In this document: positions 33,844 through 45,208 of the stretch, piece by piece
Layout: each line of letters starts with the position of its first letter
How positions within the stretch are numbered: the stretch's first letter is position 1
Source: Terrabacter sp. 28
Lineage (GTDB): Bacteria; Actinomycetota; Actinomycetes; Actinomycetales; Dermatophilaceae
Length of the DNA stretch: 64,000 nucleotides
NCBI GenBank assembly: GCA_000955875.1
Contig: JYOE01000021.1
Span: forward strand, 124,001 to 188,000
Direction of reading: 5' to 3'
Program-made: the position numbers and the translations under genes
The notes under the pieces: generated by a model
Told to the model about the DNA's origin: nothing
Database searches by the model: none
The model's input: the letters and a program-made list of their open reading frames with translations, nothing else

Positions 33844-33934
33844 CTGTCGGGTGACGCGAGCCACGCCGCGCATCGCGCGGCCGCGGGCCGGCTACGACGG
33901 GAGCGCGAGACGTCAGTCGCGGGAGGTACGCGGA

Positions 33935-33966
33935 AGGGCCCGCCCCGCCGAAGCGGAACGGGCCCT
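33935..33966 (-). terminator. Terminator of the str operon after tuf
   Basis: On the minus strand AGGGCCCGTTCCGC - TTCG - GCGGGGCGGGCCCT gives a 14-bp stem (two U-G pairs) closed by an extra-stable UUCG tetraloop, 42 nt beyond the tuf stop codon. It also faces the convergent LLM gene and may serve both strands. Confidence 0.85.
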
Positions 33967-34007
33967 ACGCGTACTGCGGTGGATCTGTGCTGCGGGGCAG
34001 CGTCAGG

Positions 34008-35204
34008 TCACTTGTTGATCTTCGTGACCTTGCCGGCGCCAACCGTGCGGCCACCCTCGCGGATGGCGAAGTTGAGGCCCTCCTCCATGGCGATCGGCTG
34101 GATGAGCTCGACCGACATGTCGGTGTTGTCGCCGGGCATGACCATCTCGGTGCCCTCGGGGAGGTGCACGACGCCGGTCACGTCCGTGGTGCGGAAGTAG
34201 AACTGCGGACGGTAGTTGTCGTAGAACGGCGTGTGACGGCCACCCTCGTCCTTGCCCAGGATGTAGACCTGAGCCTCGAACTCGGTGTGGGGCGTGATCG
34301 AGCCGGGCTTGACGACGACCTGGCCGCGCTCGACGTCCTCGCGCTTGACACCACGAAGGAGCAGGCCGACGTTCTCACCGGCGCGACCCTCGTCGAGCAG
34401 CTTGCGGAACATCTCGACACCGGTGACCGTGGTCTTCGTGGCCGGGCCGGTGTGGATGCCGACGATCTCGACGTCCTCGTTGACCTTGAGGACACCGCGC
34501 TCGATGCGGCCGGTGACGACCGTGCCACGACCGGTGATCGTGAAGACGTCCTCGACGGGCATGAGGAACGGCTTGTCGATGTCGCGCTCGGGCTCCGGGA
34601 TGTAGGTGTCCACGGCGTCCATGAGGTCGAGAACCGACTGACCCCACTCGGCGTCGCCCTCGAGGGCCTTGAGCGCCGAGACCTTGACGACCGGCAGGTC
34701 GTCGCCGGGGAACTCGTAGCCGGAGAGGAGCTCACGGACCTCCATCTCGACGAGCTCGAGGATCTCCTCGTCGTCGACCATGTCGGCCTTGTTGAGCGCC
34801 ACGACGATGTAGGGGACGCCGACCTGCTTGGCGAGCAGGACGTGCTCCTTCGTCTGCGGCATGGGGCCGTCGGTGGCAGCGACCACCAGGATGGCGCCGT
34901 CCATCTGGGCCGCACCCGTGATCATGTTCTTCACGTAGTCAGCGTGACCCGGGCAGTCGACGTGGGCGTAGTGACGACCCTCCGTCTGGTACTCGATGTG
35001 CGCGATCGAGATGGTGATACCGCGCTGGCGCTCCTCGGGAGCCTTGTCGATGTCCTCGAACGCGAACTGGGGGTTCAGGTCCGGGTACTTGTCGTGCAGA
35101 ACCTTGGAAATCGCAGCCGTCAGCGTCGTCTTGCCGTGGTCGATGTGACCGATGGTGCCGATGTTGACGTGCGGCTTGGTCCGCTCGAACTTTGCCTTCG
35201 CCAC
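34008..35204 (-). CDS. tuf: Translation elongation factor EF-Tu
   Basis: 398 residues. G-domain motifs are NIGTIGHIDHGKTTLTAAIS (P-loop), DCPGHADYVKNMITGAAQMD, and ALNKADMVDDEE (NKxD). Effector-region ERQRGITISIAHIEYQTEGR is intact. Domains II and III are complete to ending VGAGKVTKINK. It carries aminoacyl-tRNA to the ribosome. It follows fusA after 103 nt and is the last str-operon gene. Confidence 0.98.
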   Translation of the reverse strand: MAKAKFERTKPHVNIGTIGHIDHGKTTLTAAISKVLHDKYPDLNPQFAFEDIDKAPEERQRGITISIAHIEYQTEGRHYAHVDCPGHADYVKNMITGAAQMDGAILVVAATDGPMPQTKEHVLLAKQVGVPYIVVALNKADMVDDEEILELVEMEVRELLSGYEFPGDDLPVVKVSALKALEGDAEWGQSVLDLMDAVDTYIPEPERDIDKPFLMPVEDVFTITGRGTVVTGRIERGVLKVNEDVEIVGIHTGPATKTTVTGVEMFRKLLDEGRAGENVGLLLRGVKREDVERGQVVVKPGSITPHTEFEAQVYILGKDEGGRHTPFYDNYRPQFYFRTTDVTGVVHLPEGTEMVMPGDNTDMSVELIQPIAMEEGLNFAIREGGRTVGAGKVTKINK

Positions 35205-35307
35205 TGTGGTCCTCCTCAGGACTTTCTAGTGTTACGCCGTACGACCAGGGCAGGACGTGGCGCTGTGGGGTGGTTTCCGATGGAAGAGACTACGGGATGG
35301 CCCGCAG

Positions 35308-37425
35308 TCACTCCCCGCGGGTCTTCTTGATGATCTCCTCGGCGACAGCCTTGGGGACCTCTGCGTAGGAGTCGAACTCCATGGAGAAGCTCGCACGGCC
35401 CTGCGTCTTGGAGCGCAGGTCTCCGACGTAGCCGAACATCTCGGACAGCGGGACGAGGCCCTTGACGACCTTGGCGCCGCTGATGTCCTCCATGCCCTGG
35501 ATCTGGCCACGGCGAGAGTTGATGTCGCCGATGACGTCGCCCATGTAGTCCTCGGGCGTGCGCACCTCGACGGCCATCATCGGCTCGAGCAGGACCGGGT
35601 CCGCCTTCTTGATGGCCTCCTTGAGGACCATCGAGCCGGCGATCTTGAACGCCATCTCCGAGGAGTCGACGTCGTGGTAGCCACCGTCGATGAGGGTGGC
35701 CTTGATCCCGACGAGCGGGTAGCCGGCGAGCACGCCGTACTGCATGGCGTCCTGGATGCCGGCGTCGACCGACGGGATGTACTCACGCGGGACGCGGCCA
35801 CCGGTGACGGCGTTGACGAACTCGTACATCGAGCCGTCCTCGGTCTCGCCCAGGGGCTCGAAGGACACCTGGACCTTCGCGAACTGGCCGGAGCCACCGG
35901 TCTGCTTCTTGTGCGTGTAGTCGTACTTCTCGACGGCGCGGCGGATCGTCTCGCGGTAGGCCACCTGCGGCTTGCCGACGTTGGCCTCGACCTTGAACTC
36001 GCGCTTCATGCGGTCGACGAGGATGTCGAGGTGGAGCTCGCCCATGCCGGCGATGATCGTCTGACCGGTGTCCTCGTCGAGGTGCACCTGGAAGGTGGGG
36101 TCCTCGGCGGAGAGCTTCTGGATGGCCGTGGAGAGCTTCTCCTGGTCACCCTTCGTCTTCGGCTCGATGGCGACCTGGATGACCGGGTCGGGGAACGTCA
36201 TCGACTCGAGCACGATCTGCTCGTTCGGGTCGCTGAGCGTGTCGCCCGTCGTGGTGTCCTTCAGGCCGATCGCGGCGTAGATGTGGCCGGCGAGGGCCTC
36301 GTCGACCGGGTTCTCCTTGTTGGCGTGCATCTGGAAGAGCTTGCCGATGCGCTCCTTCTTGCCCTTGGTCGTGTTGATGACCTGCGAGCCGGCGGCGATG
36401 CGCCCGGAGTACACGCGGATGAAGGTGAGCGTGCCGAAGAACGGGTGCGCGGCGACCTTGAAGGCGAGCGCCGAGAACGGGGCGTCCTTGCTGGGCTCAC
36501 GCGTCAGCTCGACGCTCTCGTCGCCGGGCTTGTGACCGACCATGGCCGGCACGTCGATCGGCGACGGGAGGTAGTCCACGACGGCGTCGAGCATCGGCTG
36601 CACACCGCGGTTCTTGAAGGCGGAGCCGCAGAACACCGGGTAGATCTCGGAGTTGACGGTGAGCTTGCGGATGCCCGCCTTGAGCTCGTCGACGGTGAGC
36701 TCCTCGCCGCCGAGGTACTTCTCCATGAGGTCGTCGTCGGCCTCGGCCACGCGCTCGACGAGAGCCATGCGGTACTCCTCGGCCTTGGCCTGGAGGTCCG
36801 CCGGGATCTCGGCGATCTCGTACTTGGCACCCATGGTCACGTCGCCCTTGGCGTCGCCGGGCCACACGAGGGCACGCATGTAGATGAGGTCGATGACGCC
36901 GAGGAAGTCGTTCTCGGCACCGATCGGCAGCTGCATGACGAGCGGCTCCGCACCGAGGCGGTCCTTGATCGTCTGCACGGTGAAGTAGAAGTCCGCGCCG
37001 AGCTTGTCCATCTTGTTGACGAAGCAGATGCGCGGAACGTTGTACTTGTCGGCCTGGCGCCACACCGTCTCGGACTGCGGCTCGACACCCTCCTTGCCGT
37101 CGAACACCGCGACGGCACCGTCGAGGACGCGCAGCGAGCGCTCGACCTCGACCGTGAAGTCCACGTGCCCGGGGGTGTCGATGATGTTGATCTGGGTGCC
37201 CTCCCAGAAGGAGGTCACGGCGGCAGACGTGATCGTGATGCCGCGTTCCTTCTCCTGCTCCATCCAGTCGGTGGTCGACGCACCGTCGTGGGTCTCACCG
37301 ATCTTGTGGTTGACACCGGTGTAGAAGAGGATGCGCTCCGTCACCGTGGTCTTGCCAGCGTCGATGTGCGCCATGATGCCGATGTTGCGGACCTTCTTGA
37401 GGTCCGTCAGGACGTCGAGTGCCAC
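35308..37425 (-). CDS. fusA: Translation elongation factor EF-G
   Basis: 705 residues with all five domains. G motifs are IMAHIDAGKTTVTERILFYT, DTPGHVDFTVEVERSLRVLD and FVNKMDKLGADF; the switch region has KERGITITSAAVTSFWEGTQ. Domain IV has GGSGQFAKVQVSFEPL and GGRVPREYIPSVDAGIQDAM. It catalyses translocation and, with RRF, ribosome recycling. The 133-nt gap to rpsG contains a CGTATGCCG-arm hairpin, so EF-G may be expressed at a different level from S7. Confidence 0.98.
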   Translation of the reverse strand: MALDVLTDLKKVRNIGIMAHIDAGKTTVTERILFYTGVNHKIGETHDGASTTDWMEQEKERGITITSAAVTSFWEGTQINIIDTPGHVDFTVEVERSLRVLDGAVAVFDGKEGVEPQSETVWRQADKYNVPRICFVNKMDKLGADFYFTVQTIKDRLGAEPLVMQLPIGAENDFLGVIDLIYMRALVWPGDAKGDVTMGAKYEIAEIPADLQAKAEEYRMALVERVAEADDDLMEKYLGGEELTVDELKAGIRKLTVNSEIYPVFCGSAFKNRGVQPMLDAVVDYLPSPIDVPAMVGHKPGDESVELTREPSKDAPFSALAFKVAAHPFFGTLTFIRVYSGRIAAGSQVINTTKGKKERIGKLFQMHANKENPVDEALAGHIYAAIGLKDTTTGDTLSDPNEQIVLESMTFPDPVIQVAIEPKTKGDQEKLSTAIQKLSAEDPTFQVHLDEDTGQTIIAGMGELHLDILVDRMKREFKVEANVGKPQVAYRETIRRAVEKYDYTHKKQTGGSGQFAKVQVSFEPLGETEDGSMYEFVNAVTGGRVPREYIPSVDAGIQDAMQYGVLAGYPLVGIKATLIDGGYHDVDSSEMAFKIAGSMVLKEAIKKADPVLLEPMMAVEVRTPEDYMGDVIGDINSRRGQIQGMEDISGAKVVKGLVPLSEMFGYVGDLRSKTQGRASFSMEFDSYAEVPKAVAEEIIKKTRGE

Positions 37426-37511
37426 GTCAGGTTTCTCGTCTCATTCGTCGTGGAGTGAAATCTCGGGGCCCGGGCCGTCACGGTCGTCCGTGAGGGGCGG
37501 GCGTGGCCCGA

Positions 37512-37547
37512 GCCGTATGCCGCCCAGCGGGCCGGGCGGCATACGGC
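37512..37547 (-). promoter_or_regulatory. Intercistronic hairpin between rpsG and fusA with CGTATGCCG arms
   Basis: A perfect 14-bp stem, GCCGTATGCCGCCC / GGGCGGCATACGGC, with an 8-nt loop. It lies 11 nt after the rpsG stop and 86 nt before fusA. It has no U-tail. The outer arm CCGTATGCCG is shared with the hairpins after rpsD and rpoB. Confidence 0.75.
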
Positions 37548-37558
37548 CGGGACCGCTG

Positions 37559-38029
37559 TCACCAGCGGTAGTGCGCGAAGGCCTTGTTGGACTCGGCCAT
37601 CTTGTGGGTGTCCTCGCGACGCTTGACCGCGGCACCGAGGCCGTTGCTCGCGTCGAGGATCTCGTTCATCAGGCGCTCGGTCATCGTCTTCTCGCGACGC
37701 TGACGGGAGTAGCCGACGAGCCAGCGCAGGGCCAGCGTCGTGCTGCGGCCCGGCTTGACCTCGATCGGCACCTGGTAGGTCGCGCCACCGACGCGACGGC
37801 TCTTGACCTCCATGGCCGGCTTGACGTTGTCGAGCGCACGCTTGAGCGTGGCGACGGGGTCGGTGCCGGTCTTCTGGCGGCAGCCCTCGAGGGCGCCGTA
37901 GACGATCGTCTCGGCGATCGACTTCTTGCCGTCGAGGAGGATCTTGTTGACGAGCTGCGTGACGAGCGGGCTGGCGTAGACCGGGTCGACGACGAGCGGG
38001 CGCTTCGGAGCGGGTCCCTTACGAGGCAT
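37559..38029 (-). CDS. rpsG: 30S ribosomal protein S7
   Basis: 156 residues, standard length. MPRKGPAPKRPLVVDPVYAS, VNKILLDGKKSIAETIVYGA and the C-terminal RREDTHKMAESNKAFAHYRW are diagnostic. It nucleates the 30S head and in other bacteria represses the str operon. It overlaps the rpsL stop by one base. Confidence 0.98.
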   Translation of the reverse strand: MPRKGPAPKRPLVVDPVYASPLVTQLVNKILLDGKKSIAETIVYGALEGCRQKTGTDPVATLKRALDNVKPAMEVKSRRVGGATYQVPIEVKPGRSTTLALRWLVGYSRQRREKTMTERLMNEILDASNGLGAAVKRREDTHKMAESNKAFAHYRW

Positions 38030-38403
38030 CAGCTCTTCTCCTTCTTCGCGCCGTAACGGCTACGAGCCTGCTTGCGGTTCTTGACACCCTGGGTGTCGAG
38101 CGTGCCGCGGACGATCTTGTAACGCACACCCGGGAGGTCCTTCACTCGGCCACCGCGGACGAGCACGATCGAGTGCTCCTGCAGGTTGTGGCCGACGCCG
38201 GGGATGTAGGCCGTGACCTCGATGCCCGAGCTGAGGCGCACGCGGGCGACCTTGCGGAGGGCAGAGTTCGGCTTCTTGGGGGTGGTGGTGTACACGCGGG
38301 TGCACACACCGCGGCGCTGGGGCGAGCCCTTGAGCGCCGGGGTCTTGGCCTTGCTGGCCTTGTCCTGGCGGCCCTTGCGGACCAGCTGGTTGATGGTAGG
38401 CAA
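38029..38403 (-). CDS. rpsL: 30S ribosomal protein S12
   Basis: 124 residues. MPTINQLVRKGRQDKASKAK is typical. The two Lys positions linked to streptomycin resistance in other bacteria are wild type: TTTPKKPNSALRKVARV and RGGRVKDLPGVRYKIVRG. It is at the decoding centre. First gene of the str operon, behind a leader of about 270 nt. Confidence 0.98.
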   Translation of the reverse strand: MPTINQLVRKGRQDKASKAKTPALKGSPQRRGVCTRVYTTTPKKPNSALRKVARVRLSSGIEVTAYIPGVGHNLQEHSIVLVRGGRVKDLPGVRYKIVRGTLDTQGVKNRKQARSRYGAKKEKS

Positions 38404-38680
38404 CCTGGTTACTCCATAACGTTGCTCGTTGTCGGCCGTCCCGGAGGACGGCTCCTTGGCTGTTCGGTTCTTCGACCCCCGAGGTCGGGTGTGTCGGAAC
38501 CGGTTCTTCCCCCTGCACTTCCCGCTCCTGCCATGGCCTCACGGCGCTCGGAAGGGACGGGTTGCCCGGCGGAAGGTGTGCTCTGGACCCAAGTGGTGTC
38601 GCATCCGCTGCGTGCGGGTGGACAGGGCACCGGGGCCGTCATCGCGCATGCCTGAGTGCATGCCTCAGACACAGTGTTCA
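38404..38680 (-). promoter_or_regulatory. Leader of the str operon
   Basis: About 270 nt of untranslated sequence. Between 38473 and 38496 it holds the minus-strand element CGACACACCCGACCTCGGGG continuing GTCG, which matches 23 of 24 bases of the S10 leader element and forms the same CGACC/GGTCG hairpin about 70 nt before the ATG. A second structure, CTGAGGCATGCACTCAG (minus strand, 38652-38668), is a near-perfect palindrome overlapping a direct repeat of AGGCATGC just after the promoter. No coding potential is seen. Confidence 0.55.
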
Positions 38681-38709
38681 AGCGTACCGGGGTGCGGCAC
38701 GCCGACCAA
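38681..38709 (-). promoter_or_regulatory. Promoter of the str operon
   Basis: Minus-strand -35 TTGGTC (38709-38704), exactly 17 nt, then -10 TACGCT (38686-38681). This is a good sigma-A type match. Confidence 0.65.
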
Positions 38710-38792
38710 ATCGGTTGAACCGGCTCCGCGCCTCCCGATGCGGTATGCCGCCGCGTGGAGCCGGGCGCACCCGGCACCGTCGCGGGGTGGGC

Positions 38793-39377
38793 TCAGCCGA
38801 GTCGCCAGTCGCCGGCGTACATGTGCAGCACCGGCACGCCGAGCGCCTCGCGGGCCCGGGAGGCCCAGTCGCGGTGGAAGGTGTCCTCGACGGCGTGCGG
38901 CTCGGTGACGACGACGACCTCGCGGGCCCCCAGCCTGGCGACCTCCTCGACGAGGGTCGGCATGGGGTCGTCGGAGGTGATCTCACCGGTGGCGTCGACG
39001 TCGTGGCGCTCGAACTCGGCCAGGGTCGTCGACAGCGCGGTGTCGGCGTCGGCGTGGGCGCCGGTGCGGTCGACGGGGCGCAGCGCCTCGAGGGCCTCGC
39101 GCATCTCGAAGAGGCTGAGGTGGTTGAGGAAGGAGCTGAGCAGGTTGCGCTGGGTGTCGGCGGGCACGAGCACGCGGTAGGTGGGCCGGTCGTCCTCGTG
39201 CAGGCCGATGATCTTGGCGACGTCGGCCGGCTTGAGGGCCTCCTCGGTGAGCACGATGATCGTGGGCGTCGGACCGTCGGGGCCGCCGGGCGCCCCCGTC
39301 GTCTCCGTCGTCTCCGTCGTCTCTGCGGGCTCGGCGGGCTCGGGCGCGTGCGGCACGTCGGCCGTGGGCTCGGTCAT
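38793..39377 (-). CDS. Uncharacterised protein next to the str operon
   Basis: 194 residues. Residues 1-35 are a Pro/Glu/Thr-rich acidic segment. The rest looks like an alpha/beta nucleotide-binding-type fold: TPTIIVLTEEALKPADVAKI, then FLNHLSLFEMREALEALRPV, LVEEVARLGAREVVVVTEPH and finally GVPVLHMYAGDWRLG. The alternating strand-helix pattern and the 'AREVVVVT' strand recall universal-stress-type domains, but no signature ATP motif is present, so I assign no function. It starts 32 nt after dacB's stop and reads toward the rpsL promoter. Confidence 0.6.
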   Translation of the reverse strand: MTEPTADVPHAPEPAEPAETTETTETTGAPGGPDGPTPTIIVLTEEALKPADVAKIIGLHEDDRPTYRVLVPADTQRNLLSSFLNHLSLFEMREALEALRPVDRTGAHADADTALSTTLAEFERHDVDATGEITSDDPMPTLVEEVARLGAREVVVVTEPHAVEDTFHRDWASRAREALGVPVLHMYAGDWRLG

Positions 39378-39412
39378 GCACCCACCCTATCGATGCGGCT
39401 GCGTGCGACGGG

Positions 39413-40978
39413 TCAGCGGTTGGTCATGCGCCACCGGGCGAGCAGCACCCCGAGACGGTCCTCGACAGGACGGGGCGAGGTGCCCGAGAAGTTGCTCATC
39501 ATCACGAAGACGTAGCGGCGCCCGTCGGCGCCCGACACGTAGCCGGCGAGCGACGTGACGCCCGTGAGGCTGCCGTTCTTGGCGCGCAGGTTGCCGGCCG
39601 CGGCGGTGCCGCGCATCCGTGAGGCGAGCGTGCCGCCCTGCCAGCGCACGGGGTCGACGCCGGCGACCGGAAGCGCCGCCCGGAAGGTCGCCCACCAGGG
39701 CGCGCGCTGGGCCTTGTCGAGCAGCATGGCGAGCTGGTTCGGGGTGAGCCGGTTGGCGCGGGCCAGCCCCGAGCCGTCGACGAAGCGCAGCCCCGTCACC
39801 GGGATGCCGATCGACACGGCATACGCCCGGAGCGCGGCCGTGCCGTCGGCCCAGCTGCCGGGCCGGCCCGTCCGCGCACCGAGGGTCTTGGTGATGGCCT
39901 CGGCGTGGGAGTTGTTGCTCAGCTTGAGGAAGGGCACGAGCAGCTGCCCCAGCGTCATCGAGGAGTGCCGGGCGAGGAGGGTGCGCGCCCTGGGGGTCGT
40001 GCCGCGCACGGCGGTGCCGTCGACCCGGATGCCCGCCGCGAGCAGACGAGCCCGCAGGGCGCGTGCGGTCATGAGGGCGGGGTCGTTCACCGTCACCCAC
40101 TTGCGGGTGGCCGCGTGCCGCACCGGCACCTGACCGCTCACGGTGATGGTGTTGGTGCCCGCGGCGCGGGTCACCGCGATCGTCGTGGCGGTGCCGGCTG
40201 CCGAGGTGCGCGCCCGGTTGACGAGGCGCACGTGCGAGGCCGCGGAGGCCGGCGTCACCGTGAGGCGCGGCACGGCCGTCGTCGAGGTGCCGGGGGTCGC
40301 GGTGACGATGATGGTGCCGGCGTCGTAGTCGGTGTTCGGCGACAGCGTCAGCGCCGACACCTGTGCGGCGTAGTACGACGACGCGTACGACGAGGACCAG
40401 TACGGGTTGTAGCGCACCTCGTCGAACGCGGAGGCGTCGGCGACGACGTCGCCGGCGATGCGCGTGACGCCGCGCGACCTCAACGCGGAGGCGAGCGCGG
40501 TCAGGTCCTGCTCGCGCAGCGTGGGGTCGCCGCTCCCGCGCAGGTAGAGGCGCCCCGACACCACTCCCCCGGCCCCGACGGGCGCGCCGGCGTAGGCGTC
40601 GGTGGGCCAGCGGTAGCCGGCACCGAGGCGGGTGAGCGCCGCCGCAGCGGTGAAGGTCTTCTGGGTCGACGCCGGCGCGAGCGGGGTGTCCGAGCCGCGC
40701 AGGTAGATGCTCGTGCGGGTCGACGCGTCCCTGACGACGGCCCCCACCCTCGCCGTCGAGGCGGTGACCCGGGAGTCGGCGAAGACCCTGCTGATCTCGC
40801 GACGCAGCGCTGCGTCGCGGGTGTCGTAGACGGTCGCGCCGCTGCCGCGCGGAGCCGACGAGAGAACCGCCGCGACGGCCAGCATCACGACCGCCAGCAG
40901 GAAGGGCCAGCGGACGGGTTGCGTGCGTGGGCCGCGGGGGCCGCGCACGATCTTGGACGCTCGTGGAGTACGGACCAT
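39413..40978 (-). CDS. dacB: D-alanyl-D-alanine carboxypeptidase/endopeptidase (PBP4, peptidase S13)
   Basis: 521 residues. A basic N-terminus and one membrane segment (about residues 24-42, WPFLLAVVMLAVAAVLSSAP) anchor or export it. Active-site motifs are S-x-x-K in LAPASTQKTFTAAAALTRLG, S-x-N in LKLSNNSHAEAITKTLG, and KNG in LRAKNGSLTGVTSLAGYVSG where most family members have KTG. It trims peptidoglycan peptides outside the membrane. It lies behind rpoC with a strong hairpin between, so it has its own promoter or relies on read-through. Confidence 0.92.
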   Translation of the reverse strand: MVRTPRASKIVRGPRGPRTQPVRWPFLLAVVMLAVAAVLSSAPRGSGATVYDTRDAALRREISRVFADSRVTASTARVGAVVRDASTRTSIYLRGSDTPLAPASTQKTFTAAAALTRLGAGYRWPTDAYAGAPVGAGGVVSGRLYLRGSGDPTLREQDLTALASALRSRGVTRIAGDVVADASAFDEVRYNPYWSSSYASSYYAAQVSALTLSPNTDYDAGTIIVTATPGTSTTAVPRLTVTPASAASHVRLVNRARTSAAGTATTIAVTRAAGTNTITVSGQVPVRHAATRKWVTVNDPALMTARALRARLLAAGIRVDGTAVRGTTPRARTLLARHSSMTLGQLLVPFLKLSNNSHAEAITKTLGARTGRPGSWADGTAALRAYAVSIGIPVTGLRFVDGSGLARANRLTPNQLAMLLDKAQRAPWWATFRAALPVAGVDPVRWQGGTLASRMRGTAAAGNLRAKNGSLTGVTSLAGYVSGADGRRYVFVMMSNFSGTSPRPVEDRLGVLLARWRMTNR

Positions 40979-41104
40979 GACGACCTCCCGACGGGTGCCG
41001 CCGACGGCCCCGAGCGCCGCCGTCCGACCACCTCCCGAGCGAGGCTAGTCCGATTTGTCCGTTTTGGGGAGGGGCGCCGGCCGGCACCTCCCCGCAGACG
41101 CCGA

Positions 41105-41134
41105 GGGCCGGCTCCCCTGACGGGGAGCCGGCCC
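41105..41134 (-). terminator. Terminator of rpoBC
   Basis: A perfect 13-bp stem, GGGCCGGCTCCCC / GGGGAGCCGGCCC, with a 4-nt loop GTCA read on the minus strand, 51 nt beyond the rpoC stop. A lone CGGCATACG lies just on the rpoC side (41137-41145). Confidence 0.75.
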
Positions 41135-41185
41135 AGCGGCATACGTGGTGCTGTGGTGGCCCGGGCGTGTGCCCCGGGAGACCGG

Positions 41186-45085
<3,900 letters not shown>

Positions 45086-45146
45086 GTGGTTCCTTCTCTC
45101 GTAACTCTCGTTAAGTCTTTGGTCTGAGTGGGATTCGAAGACGTGG

Positions 45147-45186
45147 GGTGCGTATGCCGCTCGGCGGGCCGGACGGCATACGCACC
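45147..45186 (-). promoter_or_regulatory. Intercistronic hairpin between rpoB and rpoC with CGTATGCCG arms
   Basis: Perfect 13-bp outer arms, GGTGCGTATGCCG / CGGCATACGCACC. A C-A mismatch and a shorter inner helix follow (TCGGC.../GCCGG). It begins 22 nt after the rpoB stop and ends 61 nt before rpoC. Its TGCGTATGCCG arm is the same element as at 7376 and 37512. Confidence 0.75.
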
Positions 45187-45208
45187 GTCAGTCGTGTGGT
45201 GGCCTTTC

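Noticed and set aside
45131..45150. tRNA T-loop-like TTCGAATCCCAC on the minus strand downstream of rpoB
   Set aside because: The 5' half of the T-stem does not pair, and no anticodon or acceptor stem is present. It also overlaps the rpoB-rpoC hairpin region.
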